Positions 13,301 to 14,893 of a DNA stretch of 14,893 nucleotides are shown piece after piece (positions within the stretch are counted from its first letter, which is position 1; each line of letters starts with the position of its first letter). This stretch comes from Clostridiales bacterium. GTDB lineage: Bacteria > Bacillota_A > Clostridia > Christensenellales > Aristaeellaceae. The stretch spans positions 1 to 14,893 of the forward strand of contig JAAYZL010000334.1 in assembly GCA_012514855.1 (NCBI GenBank), in the 5' to 3' direction. Both the position numbers and the translations under genes were made by a program. The notes under the pieces were generated by a model. It worked only from the letters and a program-made list of their open reading frames with translations. It was not told where the DNA came from and searched no databases.

Positions 13301-14095
13301 CTACCCGAACACCGCGAGCCGATCCAGCACCAGAATCAGCACGAGGTGCGCCGGGTAGAACAGGTAGAACACCCACTTGTTGAGCTTCAAGCTCGAATTC
13401 GTGTGGATGTAGATCAAGGGCAGCGCCAGCACCGCAAACATCTGCGTCCCGAACGACACGCCGAACACCGTGAACGAACGCGACTGCATTCCCCACCAGA
13501 TCATGTACCCCGCGACGACCGGCAGCGACACGATCGGAACCGAGCAGAACAGGAAGAACGACAGCATCAGCACGATCCCGCGGAAGCCGTAGTCGAGGCT
13601 CCCCTGGATGATCCACGCGAGCAGCAAAAGCCCCGCGGTCAGCACAAGGTGGCGGTCGCGGATCGACCACAGGATCGCGAGCCCGAGCACGAGCGACAGC
13701 AAGATGCTCGGCTGGCTCCAGCTCTTGACGTAGAAATTGAACGCCGCGCCGATCGGGTTTTCGGTAAACGGCACCGAGAACATCGACGCCGGCGCGTGGC
13801 CGAGCGCCACCGCGTATATCGGCTGCGAGATCAGCGCCAAAAAGGCGATGCGCGAGATGTAGCGGCCCATATCCTTCGTGTACACCGCGCCGACCGCCAG
13901 GCAATACGCGAACATCGGAAACGCGAGCCGCCCGATGATGCGCATGGTGGGATTGTTGTCAAACAGCATCTTGCCCGCGTGGTCGATCAGCATCGCAATG
14001 ATCGCGACGAGCTTCAGCAGGTTCGTGTCGCTGTTGAGCCGGACCTGCATCTTTTCAAACGGCCAGGGGATGCTCAGATTTCCTCTCGTTGCCAT
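13301..14095 (-). CDS. TraX family membrane protein (putative acyltransferase)
   Basis: A 264-residue polytopic membrane protein of the TraX family, named after the F-plasmid pilin acetylase. It has about eight hydrophobic segments, beginning LLKLVAIIAMLIDHAGKMLF (27-46), the family's characteristic first helix, with RIIGRLAFPMFAYCLAVGA next and KLNKWVFYLFYPAHLVLILV near the end. Clostridial chromosomes carry many TraX-like proteins unrelated to conjugation; a sugar- or envelope-acylating role is often assumed but not shown here. ATG 14095 has GAGGTG upstream within the end of the fructokinase gene, and only three bases separate the two genes, so they form an operon. No conjugation genes are nearby. 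Confidence 0.88.
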   Translation of the reverse strand: MATRGNLSIPWPFEKMQVRLNSDTNLLKLVAIIAMLIDHAGKMLFDNNPTMRIIGRLAFPMFAYCLAVGAVYTKDMGRYISRIAFLALISQPIYAVALGHAPASMFSVPFTENPIGAAFNFYVKSWSQPSILLSLVLGLAILWSIRDRHLVLTAGLLLLAWIIQGSLDYGFRGIVLMLSFFLFCSVPIVSLPVVAGYMIWWGMQSRSFTVFGVSFGTQMFAVLALPLIYIHTNSSLKLNKWVFYLFYPAHLVLILVLDRLAVFG

Positions 14096-14098
14096 ATT

Positions 14099-14893
14099 TC
14101 ACCTCAGCGAACGCTCCGCAAGCAGGAGCGCGCCGACCGCGCCGCTGTTTGCGCCGAGCGCAGGCGCGACGATATAGTGTTCGATGTCCTCGACGAGCGC
14201 CGGATGCGCGACATAGCCGTTGAGCATCCCGCGCGTCCGCGCACGGATCATCGGGAGCAACCGCTCCTGCTGCATCACGCCGCCGCCGAGCACGATCTTC
14301 TCCGGCGACAGCACGACGACCGCCGCGACGCACATCTGCGCGAGGTACTCGGCCTCGATCGTCCACGCGATATGCTCCGGCGGGAGCTCCTTTCCCGGCA
14401 CGCCCCAGCGCCTCTCCATCGAGAACCCGCAGGCCAGCCCCTCGAGGCAGCCGTCGTGGAACGGGCAGAAGCCGCGCGGCGCCGGGTCCTGCGGGTGCGG
14501 CCGGAGCAAGATGTGGCCCATCTCCGGGTGCACGAGCCCGTGCAGCAGCTTTCCCTGGTAGTAATAGCCGCCGCCGATGCCGGTTCCGACGGTGAAATAG
14601 ACGAGGCTCTGAAGCCCCTTCCCCGCGCCGAGCAGCGCCTCGCCGAGCGCCGCGCCGTTGACGTCGGTGTCGATGCCGACCAGAACCTTGAGCGCCGCCG
14701 TCAGCAGCGAACGCAGCGGCACATTTTGCCAGGCGAGCTTCGGCGTCGTCGTGATGCTTCCAAACGACGGGGACGCCTCGTTCAGGTCCAGCGGACCAAA
14801 GCAGCTGACGCCAAGCGCCTCGATGCCCTTTCCGTCAAAAAACGCGAGGATGTCCGCGATCGTGTTATCCGGGTCCCGCGTCGGGAAGCTCTC
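14099..14893 (-). CDS. ROK-family fructokinase (YdhR/GmuE-like), N-terminus outside window
   Basis: The frame is open to the window edge; 264 residues are visible and roughly 35-40 N-terminal residues, including the first phosphate loop, are missing. The M at 14722 is internal. The product closely follows the Bacillus ROK fructokinase pattern: GVSCFGPLDL, TTTPKLAWQ, the catalytic-site stretch GIDTDVNGAALGE, the ATP loop FTVGTGIGGGYY, then HPEMGH and FCPFHDGCLEGLACG, whose His and Cys residues bind structural zinc. LGGGVMQQ lies near the end. The reaction is D-fructose plus ATP to fructose-6-phosphate. It is followed after three bases by the TraX-family gene. Regulation is not visible since the promoter is outside. 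Confidence 0.92.
   Translation of the reverse strand, partial: ESFPTRDPDNTIADILAFFDGKGIEALGVSCFGPLDLNEASPSFGSITTTPKLAWQNVPLRSLLTAALKVLVGIDTDVNGAALGEALLGAGKGLQSLVYFTVGTGIGGGYYYQGKLLHGLVHPEMGHILLRPHPQDPAPRGFCPFHDGCLEGLACGFSMERRWGVPGKELPPEHIAWTIEAEYLAQMCVAAVVVLSPEKIVLGGGVMQQERLLPMIRARTRGMLNGYVAHPALVEDIEHYIVAPALGANSGAVGALLLAERSLR

Noticed and set aside
1..14893. CRISPR array, insertion-sequence ends or complete RNA genes
   Set aside because: No regularly spaced repeats, no transposase gene with terminal repeats and no complete tRNA or rRNA were found by eye; only the half tRNA-Ser at 3166-3204.

Overview
The window looks like chromosome of an anaerobic Gram-positive bacterium of the Clostridia type, probably from a gut community. 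This is inferred from the gene families, the strong GGAGG ribosome-binding sites, the TTGACA/TATAAT-type promoters, a class III (anaerobic) ribonucleotide reductase and a ThyX-type thymidylate synthase. No ribosomal RNA gene is present, so placement is only approximate. From about 3.3 kb onward the DNA is visibly richer in G+C than the first 2.6 kb, with a different codon style.

Layout. (1) 1-2638, plus strand: end of a sugar-catabolic operon with a NagB-like sugar-phosphate isomerase (5' end outside the window), an L-rhamnose-mutarotase-family protein and an FGGY-family sugar kinase. (2) 2639-3308: a scar of broken pieces. It holds an A+T-richer open stretch on the plus strand, a frameshifted coding remnant on the minus strand, and the exact 5' half of a tRNA-Ser(UGA) with its promoter intact but its 3' half missing. 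It ends where a QueG-like iron-sulfur protein gene is cut off. This is either an integration/deletion scar at a tRNA gene or an assembly join. (3) 3257-5646, minus strand: operon yebC - murI - C_GCAxxG_C_C-family gene - truncated QueG-like gene. (4) 5647-6403: back-to-back promoters for yebC and recX, then recX. (5) 6462-8452, minus strand: a single-chain tandem ThyX and a class I glutamine-amidotransferase-like (peptidase C26) hydrolase, coupled by an ATGA overlap. (6) 8453-11134: a long divergent control region with a strong promoter bracketed by two NrdR-like boxes, a structured leader of about 155 nt, and nrdD. (7) 11244-12847, minus strand: AraC-type regulator followed by a CPBP membrane protease. 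(8) 12967-13233: a small uncharacterised 88-residue protein with its own promoter and terminator. (9) 13301-14893, minus strand: a ROK fructokinase (N-terminus outside the window) followed closely by a TraX-family membrane protein.

How the genes fit together. thyX and nrdD, read divergently from one intergenic region, supply dTMP and deoxynucleotides in an oxygen-free cell. The NrdR-like boxes predict repression of nrdD when dATP is high. No nrdG activase gene is visible, so the required activase must lie elsewhere. Of the things seen here, those most worth a second look are the tandem ThyX whose two halves keep complementary parts of the signature motif, and the broken tRNA/operon junction at 2.6-3.3 kb.
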